Source of the DNA: Rosellinia necatrix
Taxonomy: Eukaryota; Ascomycota; Sordariomycetes; Xylariales; Xylariaceae
Direction: 5' to 3'
NCBI GenBank assembly: GCA_021209875.1
Contig: JAGYVD010000001.1
Span: forward strand, 6,014,001 to 6,078,000
Length of the DNA: 64,000 nucleotides
The translations under genes and the position numbers were made by a program. The notes beneath the pieces are model-generated. The model searched no databases, had not been told where the DNA came from, and saw only the letters and a program-made list of their open reading frames with translations. Shown here one piece after another: positions 23,958 through 36,080 of this stretch (the stretch's first letter is position 1; every line of letters begins with the position of its first letter).

Positions 23958-25199
23958 AACGAAAACCGATCGGAGCGATAATAAATGAAGGCAAATAGAT
24001 AAGAATGATAAGAATGATTAAAAAAATAGTTGTGGGGGACTGAACATCCAGTAGAATAGAGAGGGTTTTACCTGGCAGGCTTGGAGGGTGTCATTATTTT
24101 ATTTATAACGGATTGGCTGTGGTAACGTGGTAACAGCGTGGAACGGTGGGCTGATGACCTATTGTTCCGTTGCGGCCGGCATGTGCATGGGAGGATTCGA
24201 AGAAACCCGATGTTCGGAGGTATTACTTGTAAACTTCGGAAAAGCCAAGGACGAAGAACAAGAAATATCGTTTGTCATCCCCCCTCGTTTCCTCTCCAGT
24301 AGCAGGCTGGGATCCGATGGGTTCATCATAATACTTGGTAGGCAAAAGAGGAAGCTCTGGTTCGTCTGAGCAGCCCCGTGGTGGTTGGAAACCAACACTT
24401 GACCATATCAAGCAGGTTGCCATACCATATTATATTGAAGCAGGCCCAATGCTCGGCGCCCGGGCGCTCTGTTAGTCATGTATTATTACCTTTTGGGTGG
24501 CAGTTAGCCAGTTGAATCGTTCATCTGATCCGATTGATTAGATTAGATGAGATTGATAAAAGTATCCCTGTTCGGGTGGGGGGTTCGTATTGGGTGGAGG
24601 AGGGTCTGGTTCGTTCCGTCATCATATCTTGGCGGCACGGGACAAATCGTGATGTCTCTTGGCAGTATCATTCAGGCTCTCAAGTCAGGCCACGGATACT
24701 GCTAGCCGAGCAAACACCCATCCCGTAAAAATCTTCCGTCCTATTATAGTTCGATATTGAATCCGAGTTGCGGCAAGGTCGGTTGACGAGGTAGGGGCCA
24801 CTGCCTGCCCGAGCTGCGAAAGTGGTGTGTTGTATCCATTTCGGTGGCATTCAGGCAGAACATCTTGGGTGCTACAGGTCAAGCCAGGACCAATGAAATA
24901 GGAGTTTTCTATCTCGGGTAACTCCGTCGACTCCTCTCGACGTGGTACGGATTGTGGTACCTATTCGTGCGAGCTCTGAACTTGACTGGTTCTCCTCGAT
25001 CCGGCACATTGGCGGCGTTAGTAATTGGTACGTGAGCAGAGTGGCGAGCCATGGCATTTGTCTTGCATAAATCCTATGTGAGAGAGGGGTTGCCTCTTGG
25101 TGTTTTATAACTCCCCCCCTTCTAAACTCCAGTGGCCCTCTTTCCCGACCCTTTGACTGCACGGACAGCTGCTGCGTGTTACATATCTAATCAACGATT
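23958..25199. other. Divergent promoter region of GPI-protein and BIM1-like genes
   Basis: About 1.2 kb between two divergently transcribed surface-protein genes. A possible TATA (TTTTATAACT) lies about 100 bp upstream of the BIM1-like start. Open frames at 24127-24423 show nothing recognisable. Confidence 0.5.
24100..24116 (-). promoter_or_regulatory. CCAAT and TATAAATA core promoter of the GPI-protein gene
   Basis: On the minus strand CCAAT (24112-24116) is followed by TATAAATA (24100-24107), about 145 bp upstream of the ATG at 23957. Spacing and order fit a core promoter. Confidence 0.5.
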
Positions 25200-26184
25200 A
25201 TGAAGTCCGCAAGCCTAGCTATTCTGGCGGCTATAGGGAGCAGCCTCACTGTGGTCAAAGGCAGTGAAGTCCATGGTGAAGGTGTCGAGGGCACGGTTCA
25301 AGGCCCTGTAGCCTTTCTCTGGCCTGAAAACCGGCCTTGGAGCGCCGCAACAGACAACGTTGGTCCTTGCGGTAGTCCGAGCGGGGCTAGCAATAGAACG
25401 GATTTCCCGCTTTGTAAGTCTTCGTCTTCCCCTAACAACTTCAGCATGATTAACTCGATTCCGAATCATAAGCACAGGGATCAGTTGCCCTTACTATCGC
25501 GGACGAGGCTTGGAACGTCGCCTTCTCTATCGCCTATGCTGATGGTTAGTCAATAAACGTATGTAAATGATGATTTACCTTCTAACGGTCCTCGTTAGAC
25601 CCGACAATTCAGAGTCAGTTTGCACAGCAGGTGGTCAGCGTCCCTGAGGTCGAAAGTGGGCATCAATGCTACAAGATCGCCGATATCCCGAACAATGTCG
25701 CGGCTGGGAGTAACGCGACCATTCAGTTGGAATACTGGTCCAACATAGATAACGAGCTTGGAGGGCGTAACCAGACATTCTTTGCATGTGCTGACATCGT
25801 AAGCATCCCAAACTTATCACTTCCGGTCATCACTAATCAAGATAAACCTCGCGATAGACATTTGTAGAAGCAGACGACTTCACGGTTCAAGTACCCTGCT
25901 TCAACGTTACATCCGGTGGCTTCCATTCACCCGAGACCTCTTCGACTCCCATAGCTGGTGGCCAGAATGACGATGCAAGTCAGAGTTCGCTTGCTGGCGG
26001 ACTTAGCAAAGGTGCTATCGCAGGAATTGCTGTTGGTGTGATCGTGGCATCGCTGCTCGTGATTGGCGTTGCCGCATTTGTGGTGTTCCGCAGGCGAAGC
26101 AACAAATCGACAGACCACGAAAATGAGTTGCCAAGGACAAAGGGTATGGCTGAGGCTACATCTATAGGCAGCGGCCGTCAGTAA
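25200..26184 (+). CDS. BIM1-like (X325-related) surface protein with transmembrane tail
   Basis: Exons are 25200-25413, 25473-25544, 25599-25798 and 25858-26184, giving 270 residues. The second exon is only 72 bp; its acceptor is the AG at 25471-25472, which gives PLSQGSVALTIADEAWNVAF. Introns are 54-59 bp. Layout: signal peptide (1-21), a domain with PVAFLWPENRPW, VGPCGS, NRTDFPL, GHQCYKI, ATIQLEYW and FFACADITFVE. It is followed by a Ser-rich linker, a single membrane span (GIAVGVIVASLLVIGVAAFVVF) and a basic cytoplasmic tail. The domain resembles the Cryptococcus Bim1 copper-acquisition family, which is related to LPMO folds. The mature N-terminal His of the copper brace is not obvious: the first His is about residue 25. 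Family assignment is from memory of motif order; copper binding is unproven. Confidence 0.75.
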
Positions 26185-27325
26185 GCATCAAAACGGCAAA
26201 CATCCTACTATCTAAAGATAAATGCCCTATCTCCTATTTATTTAAGTATACTAGTTCTGAGTATGGTCGCCGAAGATTTCTGAGATGATTCCAGGAATGG
26301 GTGAGGTGGAGAAGTTGAGAAATGAAGTTTGTTTTCAATATTGTCATGATGTTGTACAGCAGTCTCTTCTTTAATAGCTTAACGTGTATAGCGTACATCG
26401 AGTGACTTCTCAGATACATAGACGTATTGTGAACTCATAGAATTATATGGTCGACGTTATTGAGGTAATCTAACACTGGTAAGATCTTATATTAGGGTTT
26501 GATCTAGGCTCTAGCCATGTATAACTCACTTAATATTTCCTTTTCAGGATGGCCCAGGCCATAGCACGATGACTCCTAAACCGCCCCACTCCAATTCTAC
26601 CAGTGCCGGATTAAAAGCTATTCGCGTATCCAATGTAATTCTCCAGTTAATTGTATTCTATACAGCCGGATAATAGATCAGTCCAATGCTCTGAGATTAA
26701 GTCTTAATCATATAAGATGATAAGAAAGGGCTATATGCTATTCTCACAGTTCTTATTGCTGGCAGTTCCGGAAATGACTTGTATTATTGCACAAGGAGGG
26801 GGGTTCCCTCTGTACGGTAGTCCCTAGCTATTCTAGCTCTTATAATTATAGTGTTTGGGCCCACGGCTGGTGGAAGCCCGGAGGCTAGGACTGAGTACGT
26901 GACAACTAGTAAAGACTTAAACCCGTAAGTGTTATGAATATATATGGGTAGCATAGAATAAATACGTAGGTGGTGGTGTCAGGTTCGACTATGACACTGC
27001 TAGCTACTGCCCGACACCTAGGGTGATCGTAGTACTGGAATTGTCTGTATATAAGGACCTTCAAGAACCCCTTGGGTTCAGGAATTATTTCTTTGCCCTA
27101 AATACAACACCTATACCCCTATACTACGTATAATAAGCATATTTACCCACTCCGTGATACCACCAACTGACACCAGGCCAGGTCAATTAACCTGTATCTT
27201 TACCCCCTATCTCGGATTAATATATCTACCCCGGAGTGCTGGTATTTATCTTATACCCGCAACAAAATAATAAGACTTGCAGTATTTCGTTTTTAGAATG
27301 GAATCCATTCGAATCAACGATTTAA
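26185..27325. other. AT-rich intergenic with LTR-like relic
   Basis: AT-rich DNA between the BIM1-like 3' end and the P450 3' end. Apart from the LTR-like repeat it holds no protein-like frame. The base composition resembles the 48-52 kb desert. Confidence 0.55.
26977..27172 (-). repeat. LTR-like dispersed repeat, copy 1
   Basis: About 196 bp bounded by TGTCAGGT and ACTGACA, an imperfect inverted-repeat terminus typical of LTRs. Its reverse complement matches 49287-49494 over most of its length. Shared blocks include TATCACGGAGTG, GTTGTATTTAGGG, ATTCCTGAACCC, GGTCCTTATATACA, CCAGTACTA and CCCTAGGTGTCGGG. An internal TATATA fits an LTR promoter. No flanking target duplication and no internal retroelement gene were seen, so it would be a solo LTR or a MITE-like relic. 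Confidence 0.6.
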
Positions 27326-29205
27326 TCAAATTTGCAGACTTGCCATTGCTTCGTCCGGTTCATAATCTTTCCACACCAATCCCTCAGGCACCGTCATCCA
27401 CTGTGACTCGCCATCAAGCAGCTCGGTCATCTTGCTCCATTCCGACCTAACGGCCCCTTCCTTGAACTCATCGCGAGGTTTGATATCGACCGTGAAAGGA
27501 TTCGGGCGGACGAGTAGCCCCTCGGTCAAATCATCGATACCTGGGACGATCTCCTCGCCCGTGGACGGGTCTATTGGCCGTTTGAAGTCGAACGCCCAGA
27601 GCAGGCGGGAGATGGCCAGGAACAAGTTGCGGTCGGCGATATGCATCCCCTGGCAGACGCGCCGCCCGGCGCCGAAGACGAACTGGTCCCGCTTCGACAC
27701 GTCCCGATTGTTCGCGGCTTCGGCCGAGGTTTGGGTGTCGTGCGCCCATCGGCTGGGATCGAACCGACGTGGATCCGGGTGGCGAACCGGATCATGGTGG
27801 ATTGCCCTGGGAAGATATTGTTTTTAATACCATTATGACGACCCCTTGACGGGAAAATAAGAATACTCACCACACATTGAGCACTACGGAAGCGCCCTTG
27901 GGTATGTGGTAGCCCAGGTACTCATCATCGCGGGTTGTGGCGTGTGGGATCCCCAAAATGGCCGTCGGCATCCAACGCATGCTTTCCTTGATGCATCCGC
28001 GGATATACGGGAGGTCTGGAAGGTCGTTCAGGTCCGGCATGCGGTCTCCGCAGACGCGGTCGATCTCGGCCTGTGCCAGCTCACAGACCTCGGGAAAGAT
28101 CATCAAGGCTTGGATGAACCCGATCAGCGTTGACGCGGACGTGTCGGAGCCCGCTTCAAGCAGGGCTCCGCTGAGATAGCCAGCAAGGCCATCGGAGAAC
28201 TTGAGTTCGTCTTGGGCCCGAACGATGTCCGAACAAAGACAGGGCTGCCATTCCCCGGTGGTCAGAAATCTAGGGTATGTAATAGTCATACCAGAATGCA
28301 CTGACCTTTGATATACCCTCCTTCAACCTTTTCTTTGCGCCCAGATAATGACCAACATAGAAGTTGTACTCTGCCTCGTGTAGTTTCTTGGCGTATCTTC
28401 TCCGGGGAAGAAGGGCGTCTGGAAGACGTCTAAGTATGGGGAATACATCGAGTAGTGCGGCAGATTGGCTTCCTGTTATCTCACTCCACTTCTCGAAGCC
28501 CTGTCCTTTGATCAGCGAAGAAGTAGAGAGACACTACGTGGGACGTACGTCGAGAAGCTGGTTTAACCTCGGGTCATCAAAATTCGGCGTTCTGAACCCG
28601 AAAATCATCTGGGTTGATATAGAATTCGTGTACCGCAGTAAATGATCGAAGAACCTTGATGGCTGTTCGAGAAAGCCCATTAACATGGCTTTGTTCTCAA
28701 GATCCTGGTATGGAACATAGCTCCGAGAGGCCTGAATATGGAGACTATTATGCACGATTCCACGGAGCATTCTCCAGGTCTCGCCATATTCCTATCGTCG
28801 GTGTTAGTCGATATTCGCATGTTGACCAATACGAAGGTACCATCGACTAACCATAGATACCATTCGGAATCCTCCGCTCACAATATTGTGACTCAGATAC
28901 ATGTCGGGCCTTGACGAATAGATGGCACTTCTCTTGTCCAGTAGATCTCTCACAGCTTCGTCGGAAGATAGCACTATCATAACCTGCGTGCCCAGGATGA
29001 GTGAGTATATTGGCCCGTATTCCTTCGCCCATTGTTGAAATTGAAAATGCGCCTTTTCTTTGGGCATGAGATGTAAATTTCCTATTAATGGCAAAGTCGG
29101 AGGCCCTGGCGGGTACCCCTTTGGTCGTCTCCCGACATTCCTCAGTCGATAGACCAAGAGAGCCAGTAGAGTAGCGACGAGAATCGAAGCTGTTCCTGTA
29201 GCCAT
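27326..29205 (-). CDS. Cytochrome P450 monooxygenase
   Basis: Five exons on the minus strand: 28852-29205, 28549-28791, 28306-28500, 27871-28244 and 27326-27806, giving 548 residues. Introns are 48-64 bp; the third acceptor is GGCAG at 28245, giving SKPCLCSDIVRAQDE. Motifs in order: N-terminal membrane anchor (SILVATLLALLVYRL), PPGPPTLPLIGN hinge, WRMLR in helix C, I-helix EAGSDTSAS, ExxR as KESMR, DPRRFDPSRW, and haem loop FGAGRRVCQG. It resembles fungal E-class P450s often labelled O-methylsterigmatocystin oxidoreductase-like, but the substrate cannot be read. I chose ATG 29205 because it gives a standard anchor and a good context (CACCATGG); ATG 29265 is in frame. A TATA-like TTAAATAG lies about 90 bp upstream. 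The neighbour is a DUF8021-like secreted protein on the same strand. Confidence 0.9.
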
Positions 29206-30282
29206 GGTGACGGAAGAGTAACAGGTGGACTGTCCGGTGTGCACGTTCAAGTTCGAATTTGCCATTCAGATTCCAAAGGCATACACGTTACTATTTAAGG
29301 CCTCTGCATAACAGGGCCTATTGTAGTTGGTGGTCATAGTATGCACCGTAGAGGCACATGACCGTGCCGAGCAACGAGCTGAAGGAAACATTCGTTTACT
29401 CTGCATCCCACTAAGCTTCAAGCGGCCACACTTCATAGTATGGTGTATTTGATTTGACTATGCGCCGTGATAAGAACGCCACACGTTGCAGAAAGATGGC
29501 TATAAGGGTGCTTCTGGGGTTCGGAAATCGACGCCTCGGCTTGACTTTCCGTAATAACAGTGCCAGTGCAACTATATGACGCTGGATGCAATGAAGAACC
29601 GAGTGCGGTTACTATATATCCACCGGCTACCTTGCAATGGGGAATGTTTACGTCGGCCCCACGTGTTGTCGACTCCCCGAGGGCGTATCGGATAATCGGA
29701 AGAGGGGAACCATGTCTGGTTGCTCCGCATATGCCGCGGCGTTGCCTCCTGTCGCGTTCTCGTCTTTCGCCCCGGTGTTAGGGTGGCCCGCTCCAATTTG
29801 GTCAGAGGGTGTTATTGGTCGCATTGGCGGCAAAGGGTTGCGGTTTGTTTGTCTCGAGATCCTTACCGGTGAGATCTTATATGCATACGCCCCCGGATGC
29901 GAGCTGAACTGGTGTCCACGGAAAATACCGACGGAGGCGTTCGGGTGAGGGCAAGTGCCGTTGATATCTCTGATGCTAACCTGGTTGGTTGCACGATTCT
30001 ATCATGCGCGGGCGATCATCCCAGTCGTAAGAGTAATCATTGGCTCCCATCTGGAAAGCCATATGTACCCACGCTGGCGATTTACTATAAACGGCAGATG
30101 GGCTGCAGGTCGCTGCAGTAAGATCGCGAGTGTGGGAGAGGGGACGGAAATGAGAAATACGCAATCACGGCCCATCGGGGGCCATTGGCATTGTAAGTAC
30201 CTCGGGAAAGAAATGTGTCTGATATTTGACTAAGAGCTAGACATGACTATACTATAGCCCAAGCCGTGGGCCCCTTGGCCCA
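29206..30282. other. Intergenic between P450 and DUF8021-like genes
   Basis: P450 promoter and the 3' flank of the next gene. Overlapping frames at 29560-30233 on both strands show no domain. Confidence 0.5.
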
Positions 30283-31101
30283 TCATCGTCCGCAGTTACG
30301 GGTTTCGCACACGGTGACCTCGTGGATATACCGGATCAGCCCGCGCTCGACGCGGATGAAATTGGTGCTTGGCACAGCGCCGTTCGGCTTGGTGGCTTCG
30401 AGCCACGGGAAGCCGTTGAAGATGTCGACGGCACCTAGCTCTTCATCGATGATGTACCGGCGATTACCGACCTTGAGGGGTTGCGGGAATGCCCCCATCC
30501 TGCATGTGTTGGCCGAGGGGTTGCTTTGCCCCGTGTAGGAGCCACCCTCGAGTCGCGCGCATGGCGTTCCCAGCGGCACGGGTAGAGTCGAGTTGCCCCA
30601 TTGGTCGAGATATGCGTCACCGGCAGCTTGGATGGTTTGGCGGGTGTCGCGCTGGTTCTCGGGGATCGGTTCCCATTTCTCTTGCCGTGTCCAGGTCAGG
30701 TGCCCGTTGGCATTGAATGCCCAATCGCCGCTATCCGTGACGACGGACTCGATCTTTGTGACCTTGCTGCCGTCCTCGTTGAGGAGCATGCGAGTGTGGA
30801 TTACATAAGGGTGCTTCGATGTCGCCGCCGTCAGCTCTGTGAACGTCGCGCATTGGGTTGTGTCGTAGATGCTGCGGTTGAAGTCGATCGTGATTGGCTG
30901 GGATAGTACGCCTTTCGTGATGTCTACTGGCGAATCATTCTCGGAGTAGCTGATGTTTGTAGCTAGACTGAGTAGCGTCAGCTTTCCTGCAGCTTGGGCT
31001 TCGACGTATGCTGCTGTGACCTCTTGCAGGGTCGCTCGGCTGCATGCTGCGGAGACTTGAGAGGCGAGGCCGGCGCAAACCAGCAAGATAGGGTAAATCA
31101 T
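30283..31101 (-). CDS. Secreted DUF8021-like protein
   Basis: An intronless frame of 272 residues from ATG 31101. The frame is open 46 codons further upstream, but the start chosen gives a clean signal peptide (MIYPILLVCAGLASQVSA, about 18). The mature protein begins ACSRATLQEVTAAYVEAQAAG, followed by LATNISYSEND, FNRSIYDTTQCATFTEL, IESVVTDSGDWAFNANG, PCARLEGGSYTG...TCRMG and the C-terminal NFIRVERGLIRYIHEVTVCE. This order matches, from memory, a fungal secreted domain called DUF8021 with an NTF2-like look. Cys residues are few and could form two or three disulfides. Function unknown. It lies about 1.1 kb upstream of the P450 on the same strand, so a shared pathway is possible but unproven. 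Confidence 0.75.
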   Translation of the reverse strand: MIYPILLVCAGLASQVSAACSRATLQEVTAAYVEAQAAGKLTLLSLATNISYSENDSPVDITKGVLSQPITIDFNRSIYDTTQCATFTELTAATSKHPYVIHTRMLLNEDGSKVTKIESVVTDSGDWAFNANGHLTWTRQEKWEPIPENQRDTRQTIQAAGDAYLDQWGNSTLPVPLGTPCARLEGGSYTGQSNPSANTCRMGAFPQPLKVGNRRYIIDEELGAVDIFNGFPWLEATKPNGAVPSTNFIRVERGLIRYIHEVTVCETRNCGR

Positions 31102-33161
31102 CTTTACTGCGTCTGACTTTAAGTTTTGCTCGTGCTTACTAGTTTTCCTATGATGTTCTGCGTTGGAGGTGTTTGGGCGGTCGCCGGGTCTTGTATAGGG
31201 AAGAATGGAAGAATGCGGTCCCCTCGTTCTCCAACGCATGCCAATCTGGCCTATATGCCGGTTCGAAGTAATCTCGATAGCTACGGATACGCGGCGGGAT
31301 CTGTCCGTATCGATTCTCCCATCGGCCTCCCTTATGGTGGCCTAGATTTAGCCGTGATGGTTCGGGAATGCTTGGAGTATCAGTAGAGAACTGAGTGGTT
31401 CGGTTCGACGAGAATTATATAGCAGCACACCTCTACGCTTTCGTGACCAACACAAGGGACTAATTCGATACTGGTAAAATCGGTTATATGCGCATAGCTT
31501 TTCCCGGCGAAGACATTTCCCGTATTGTTGTCGACTACAGAGGAGCCTTGGGTTGCCATTGGGGGCATCTGCCAAAGAGAGTAGGGAGAATGAGGATAAA
31601 TGGCGATGTGCATTATGTAAAGTCTTCCATTGAGGAAGCATACAATCATAGAAGGATTTGTTGATGGGGTCTGTCAACGCTTTAGCGATAACGTCTTCTT
31701 GTGTGAGGCTACTTCACTTGCGACAATTCTGACAACGCAACAGCGACCTGAACTCATCTTGTCTATATGGCAAACCTCATCGCACACATAAGAATTACTA
31801 TAAAGTCATTGAAACTGGAAGCTCCGGGATCCAAGAAGGAAATCTCATTGTACCCGACCGGCAACTACACTAACTAGCTTATAAACTTATACAGATATAG
31901 ATATGCCTTTGGGTATGCAGCGCCGCCACGAGGTTTCATGTAGCAAAGAAGTTATAAAAAACGTGACATCGTGCAGGCATTGCATACTTCAATAAAATTA
32001 GCTGCGAGCCTAGCTTTTTATGTAATATCGCCACCTGGTACGTATGAGGTGACCGCGCCCTATTAATCACATGTCTCCAGATCTAAGGCAAAACCCAGAT
32101 GATGCCCAAAGTATGGTAAATGATTTACCGCATATCAGCAAACGACTTCGCTCGAGATGTTGCTATGTGTTGGCACAGTCGAAGGATGCTGCACGATATC
32201 TGCTTAGGGTGGCGCCGGCTAGCTAAGGGTTTCATGTCGTAACATCAGGTGTGTTACAACGCCGAGGGCTTCCGTAGTAGTCGGCCACAAGGCGTGCCTG
32301 GCCAGGGATAGCGTGGCTGCGACGTCACCGGCGACATCCTACCTACCTAGACGGTCTCGTTCTTAGGGCCATGACATATGTATGTATTCATAGATTGACC
32401 ACGTTAGCATATCCTTCAATGCTTGACGGCACTTGTTGATATAGCCTTGAGAGCCCGGGCTTCTCGAAGGGCAGTCCTATTTCCGCCGTGCTGTAGCGAT
32501 TGAACAGTGAAGTTGCAGAAGGATGAAGTCAATGGCATTGTCCACCGTGGCAGGTAATCGTATAACACTGTGGGCCGTATCATCCTCTACCCCACCATCT
32601 CCAATTCCTATCCGCTGTAAGCCTACAACAGGACCGCACTTAGATGTCTGCCCGTTAACGGGGCATGGTGCTGGGTCGGCCACTTCTGAAGGCGAAAATG
32701 TCGTGTTTCGAGATGGTTCCCTTAGTCTAGCTGCTGTAGAATTTGTAGGGCTTAAGATCATGGCTTTTCTTAGCCTGAGGTTTTTGGTCCCTGCTTCGCA
32801 CAAGCTTTCGTTGACGGGCGAACTCGACGTCAAAAGTCTGAAGTTTGGCATTCTGCAATGTCTTAATGGGGATATCCTGCTTGGCTTCTCCATGCCTGCA
32901 ATCATTCGTGGGGTCCATACTGTGTTACCATGCTAGTGATAATTATAGCATCGCATACTCCATTTCACCTTGGGGCGAAGCCTAGTCGTTAAAGATCTTA
33001 TGGCTTGATGCTCGTAGTAAAAAGGACTTGAAATGCGATTAATATAACTTCCAATAGATCATACAACTTTTGATTTCCCGTTTGATCTTCTACCTACTGA
33101 CTATATCGGCTTCCCCACTTGATAAATAGCGTTTGACTGACTTCAATAATTATCTTGCACG
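31102..33161. other. Intergenic with two overlapping unexplained frames
   Basis: Promoter of the DUF8021-like gene and about 1.5 kb more. At 32477-32936 a 142-codon minus frame and a 137-codon plus frame overlap. Neither has a signal peptide, domain or splice context that I recognise, so I do not call either a gene. A TACCTACCTAGAC motif lies at about 32339. Confidence 0.45.
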
Positions 33162-36080
33162 ATGGAAGTGATAAGAGCAGTAGGTTCAAAGGCTCTACGA
33201 TTCCAAACTCGGTTATTTGGTCGCTCCACCGGATGGAAACAGGCGGCCACTGTCAATTGCATTCTGCTCTTCATCATTTCTACTATTCTCATAGGCATTC
33301 TTATTGCTGCAGCCAGCCAAGCCGGGGGGATAGAGAATCCAATTCTCTTCTACCAAGCGTCATGTAGGGACAAAAGCGCGTCATCTGTTAATTTTCTTCT
33401 CCATTTATTGATCAATATCTTGTCAACTCTGATGGTAAGTCTCAACAGACGCCCACTCCTGATTTGCTCGGCTGTGTGCTTACTCGATCTCTTGAAGTAC
33501 GTAAAATGTCGCCCTAATTATCCGATCTATGCTTTGGAACTTCAACAATGATCCCTTTGGAACTAAATGCGCTAATGCTTGTTGATATAGACTTGCATCC
33601 ACGAATTTTTTTATGCAAATCCTGAACGCACCAACTAGAGAAGAGGTCGATGAGGCACACCTCAAAGGGACTTGGCTTGAAATTGGCGTAACTTCGGCCC
33701 GGAATCTATCCAGAGTTTCCAAGTTTAAAACATGTTGCTGGCTAGGCCTGCTCGTCAGTTCAATTCCGATTCATTTATTGTTTAACTCCGCAGTTTTTCA
33801 AACGGAATGTAAGATTAATAGTTTATCAATTTCCTTCTTCTTTTCGAGATTTTATTTCTGTTCTAATTGTATTATTTCACTCAAGCCATTCGAAGTCTAA
33901 CTGGTTTTCATACCCAATACTACCAGAATTGGGCTGTAGAAAGAGCTGATGTAAAGCCTCTAGATCAAGGATCCAATTTTCACCTAACAATCGCCACTGA
34001 AGAATTTCTCAACGGAGGTCCGTTCTTCCCACCCGGCGCGAGCCTTGTCACACCAGAGGCGGTCGGCGATGGATACGGTACAATGGGAAGCGTGGACGAT
34101 TACACGGATAAGGAGTCGGGAACAATGAAACGGCTGTCTTCGGTCGCAAACCTCGGCCAGACATGGGACAGGATGGACGCCTTGGATTGCTTGAAAAAGT
34201 ACGACTCTAACTGCGATGGACTCGACCGCCATCGTGATGTGATCTTGGTGGCAGACAAGCCTCGTGGCTGGACACGAAACGAAATGTGGCAGATCCTTGA
34301 ACCAGTATACGATAATCTGGGCCACAACTCTTTGTTCTGGGATGGTTTGGTCCCCGCAAACGCCTCCAACCATTTGTTTTATGATACAGCTTGCGCCATG
34401 TCGCGTGGAGTTGCAAGCTTCGACACAACTTACTTCATGTCCCCTGGGTCCTGCTACAATGACTGTGCTTTGGCACTTGGATGGGGTTCCACGAACTCGT
34501 CATACCCGTTTTTTTGTATTTTCGGGACAACGCGAATTGGTAACAAAATACTGCAACCGGGATCAGATATCATATCAGTCAAGTATTGCTTGGCAGAACC
34601 ACTCGAAAGTAATTGCTATGTTGGACTATCGAAAATCCTGTTGTTTTCTGTTACTCTTTTTGTCGTCATCAAGACCGCTATGGCATTACTAGTAACGATT
34701 ATCCTACGGCAACAAGGCCAGTCTCCGTTAGTTACTATCGGTGACTCAATAGCCTCGTTTCTGGAAAAACCTGACGCAAGAACTGTGGGATCTGCTGGCT
34801 TTGGTCTCATCAAAAGCTCGGTAAATATTGGCCCAAGAAGATGGCGGGCTTTAAACAGCCGGCGTTCGGCCGCGATTCCTAGATCCATCTGGATCGCGAG
34901 CTACTTACTATTCGCCATATCGATCACCATTTGCCTTTATTTCTTAACGGATTTGGCGCTCCAATATGGATCTTTAAGAAAGGCCTTGTGTGTATTCTAA
35001 TCCCATTTTAACCCACTAACTGAAGTGGGAGCTGACATGTTATCTAGGAGCGGAGGTTTTTTCGCGAGTGATACCAACCCATTTTTAACAAGAAATGTTT
35101 CATTGTTGACGGGAATTTTAACTGCGAACAGCCCCCAGTTACTCTTGAGCGCTTCTTACCTAGCGTACAATAACTTATTCACTCGCCTTCAAATGGCGCG
35201 AGAATGGGCGATGTATAGGACAGACTACTACCCGCTGCGGGTCACGGATCCTCAGGTGTGCCTCAAGCCCGGCTATACGAAATATGGAAGTCGAATCTAA
35301 CACCCGAACAGGGGATGCAGAAGTCCACCTATAGGCTTCAATTACCTTATAAATATAGTTTACCTCTTATGTCTTTGAGCGCCGGCCTCCATTTTCTGAT
35401 TACGAATACTATATATGTGGTTGTGTCTTTCGGAGGTGAGATATGCTCAGTTCTACAGACTTGTATGAGATTGATGCTGAAACCCCCTAGGATATCTCAG
35501 GAATGTGACTGACGGGCTTCAGCCTGGTTTACCTGAAGACTCAGTAGTACGCGTCGGGTATTCTCCAACATCCCTCCTTGTGGTACCCATAGTGGCGGCT
35601 ATCCTGATTACAATCCCCATCATTCTCAGTTTCAAGAAGCTCCCGCGGAATATGGTTGTTGTAGGATGTAACTCTTTAGCGATCGCAGCGGCTTGTCATG
35701 CATCAACTTTCTCCCTAGCTAGAATTGGTGCGCAAACTAGAGACAACCATAGCGATGACGACGGTGTTAGTACCAATATAATGAAGAATGGAAGCGCAGC
35801 GAGGATGCCGCGGGAACAAAGAGATGAACATGCAAGAATGGGGGCAGCGTTAATATTTCCCAATGACGACCTAGAATCGACGGCGGGTGGTAACGTGAGT
35901 ACTGCGGACAATGCCGACATTTTAGGACGAATTGCCACAAGCAAAATTCGCTGGGGTGTAGTTAGGATGCCTCCACAATGGTATAGGAATTTCAATCAAG
36001 ACGACGAAATTGGGCATCTTAGCTTTGGAGTGAGGGAAGACGAAGTCTCACCGCCAGAGCCTGGCCGATGGTATGGGTGA
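33162..36080 (+). CDS. Multi-pass membrane protein with DUF6536-like N-terminus
   Basis: Six exons: 33162-33496, 33591-33808, 33886-34987, 35048-35255, 35312-35435 and 35491-36080, giving 858 residues. The phases agree at every join. The N-terminus has GWKQAATVNCILLFIISTILIG, a Gly/Asn loop, LLINILSTLM, NFFMQILNAPTREEVD and IPIHLLFNSAVFQT, the pattern of the fungal DUF6536 family. A large extracellular loop follows, then spans at SKILLFSVTLFVVIKTAMALLVT, SYLLFAISITICLYFLTDLAL, LPLMSLSAGLHFLITN and LLVVPIVAAILITIPIILS. The C-terminal tail is hydrophilic. The first donor is doubtful: GTAAGT at 33435 looks better and would avoid a 21-residue insertion, but it breaks phase with the next exon. Function unknown; a plasma-membrane role is inferred. 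Confidence 0.75.

Noticed and set aside
32477..32936. Overlapping frames of 142 (minus) and 137 (plus) codons
   Set aside because: Neither resembles a protein family, and two opposite frames over the same bases argue for chance.
23230..36080. A secondary-metabolite gene cluster
   Set aside because: Only one P450 is present, with no synthase, terpene cyclase or cluster regulator in view.
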